Source of the DNA: Salticus scenicus
Lineage: Eukaryota > Arthropoda > Arachnida > Araneae > Salticidae
DNA: 64,000 nt
Assembly: GCA_963930645.1 (NCBI GenBank)
Contig: OZ005660.1
Span: 198,109,427-198,173,426, forward strand
Direction of reading: 5' to 3'
Shown: positions 63,298 to 64,000 of the stretch, in pieces
Numbering within the stretch: the stretch's first letter is position 1
How the letters are laid out: every line of letters starts with the position of its first letter
Translations under genes and position numbers: made by a program
The notes under the pieces: generated by a model
Database searches by the model: none
Told to the model about the DNA's origin: nothing
What the model saw: the letters and a program-made list of their open reading frames with translations, nothing else

Positions 63298-64000
63298 TGT
63301 ATATGTACATTAATTATTTTTCTTTCAATTATAGCGACTTTATTTTAAAGCTGAAAAAATGTAAATAGTCCAATGTTTAATCAACTGTGCGCATTGCAAG
63401 TATGAAGGTTTAAATATGTTGATGCACAATTTTTTATCTTTTTAGTTCACGTTTTTTTTTTTTTTTTTTTTTTTTTTAAATATATAAATATCTGATACGT
63501 ACCTATGCCCAAAAGTAATTCTCACATTGAAATCTCAGTAGCACATTGGGATTCGTTTCACACATTTTCTTCCACAGACAGAATTGCCTTGTTTAGGTTG
63601 TAAAAGATTATAATGGAAGAAAAAATGCTTTTCAACTCTGTGTGATATATGACTACATTCTGTAAAAAATGTATGCGGATTGGCAGAGAGGAAAATGACT
63701 CAAGTTTCGCAGATCTTCAAACTAAATTTCAAGACCATTATTTAAGTTCTTCGTATCTTCTTTTATTATTATTAAAGTCTAACATTTTGGAAATGCTTGG
63801 ATAAAGCTTTGATTTCTTACAAATTTTGTATTCGAACACTCTACATTTGAATATAATAAGTAAGAGCCGCTTTACAGTGTTTTATATTAAAAACCTTGTA
63901 TTTTATTTAAACTGAAATTTTGGGGACTTAGATAAATTAGCAATGCTTAAATCTTCTGTGATAACTGATACACTTTATCATTCAAAATTCGATCCGAAAT
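63298..64000. other. AT-rich spacer to the window end
   Basis: T-run at 63450-63478. No gene seen. Confidence 0.3.

Overview
This window is AT-rich eukaryotic DNA that looks like an arthropod genome, probably a chelicerate such as a spider. That is inferred from the mix of BEL/Pao, Ty3 and Jockey-type retrotransposons, tRNA-derived SINEs, mariner relics, many non-autonomous DNA transposons and a C2H2 zinc-finger array. I see no bacterial-style gene organisation, no rRNA, no CRISPR array and no free tRNA gene. Nearly everything recognisable is mobile DNA. The only long cellular-type open frame is a 12-finger C2H2 protein at 52356-53420.

Layout. 1-5780: a minus-strand BEL/Pao retrotransposon (gag, protease, RT, RNase H, integrase) running off the left edge, one continuous frame broken by three stop codons. 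7076-7303: SINE copy 1. 7314-7519 and 13000 to about 13535: the 3' end of a Ty3-like element whose LTR is split by a complete Jockey-type LINE (7520-12988; 11-12 bp target duplication, TTCCAG tail). The LINE carries a palindromic TA-flanked MITE inside its RT. 15.7-27 kb: dispersed repeats, a piggyBac-like MITE, an internally deleted mariner, a 1.15 kb hAT-like element, decayed tandem repeats and a roughly 500 bp foldback. 27.05-28.26 kb: two tandem arrays. 28.27-31.97 kb: a minus-strand Ty3/gypsy relic with a 5 bp target duplication. 32.1-35.6 kb: four DNA elements in a row with 8-10 bp target duplications. 36-48 kb: more foldbacks, piggyBac-like and hAT-like MITEs in AT-rich spacer. 48.5-51.9 kb: foldback and P-like elements carrying THAP-domain exon fragments. 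52.1-55.0 kb: the zinc-finger array, 12 intact fingers followed by about 1.5 kb of decayed fingers. 55.4-58.3 kb: diverged long tandem units with nested insertions. 58.4-64 kb: a second foldback copy, SINE copy 3 and two more palindromic MITEs.

The strongest signal not covered by ordinary gene calling is the network of small non-autonomous families whose boundaries can be read by eye: a TA-flanked palindromic MITE with nine copies or fragments; a P-like family ending CACGGAGTA with 8 bp duplications and captured THAP exons; a hAT-like TAAGGCTC family; and SINEs that share a 3' tail under different tRNA-like heads. Nesting gives a relative insertion order. Domain calls are from residue patterns and family names are by resemblance; no database search was possible.
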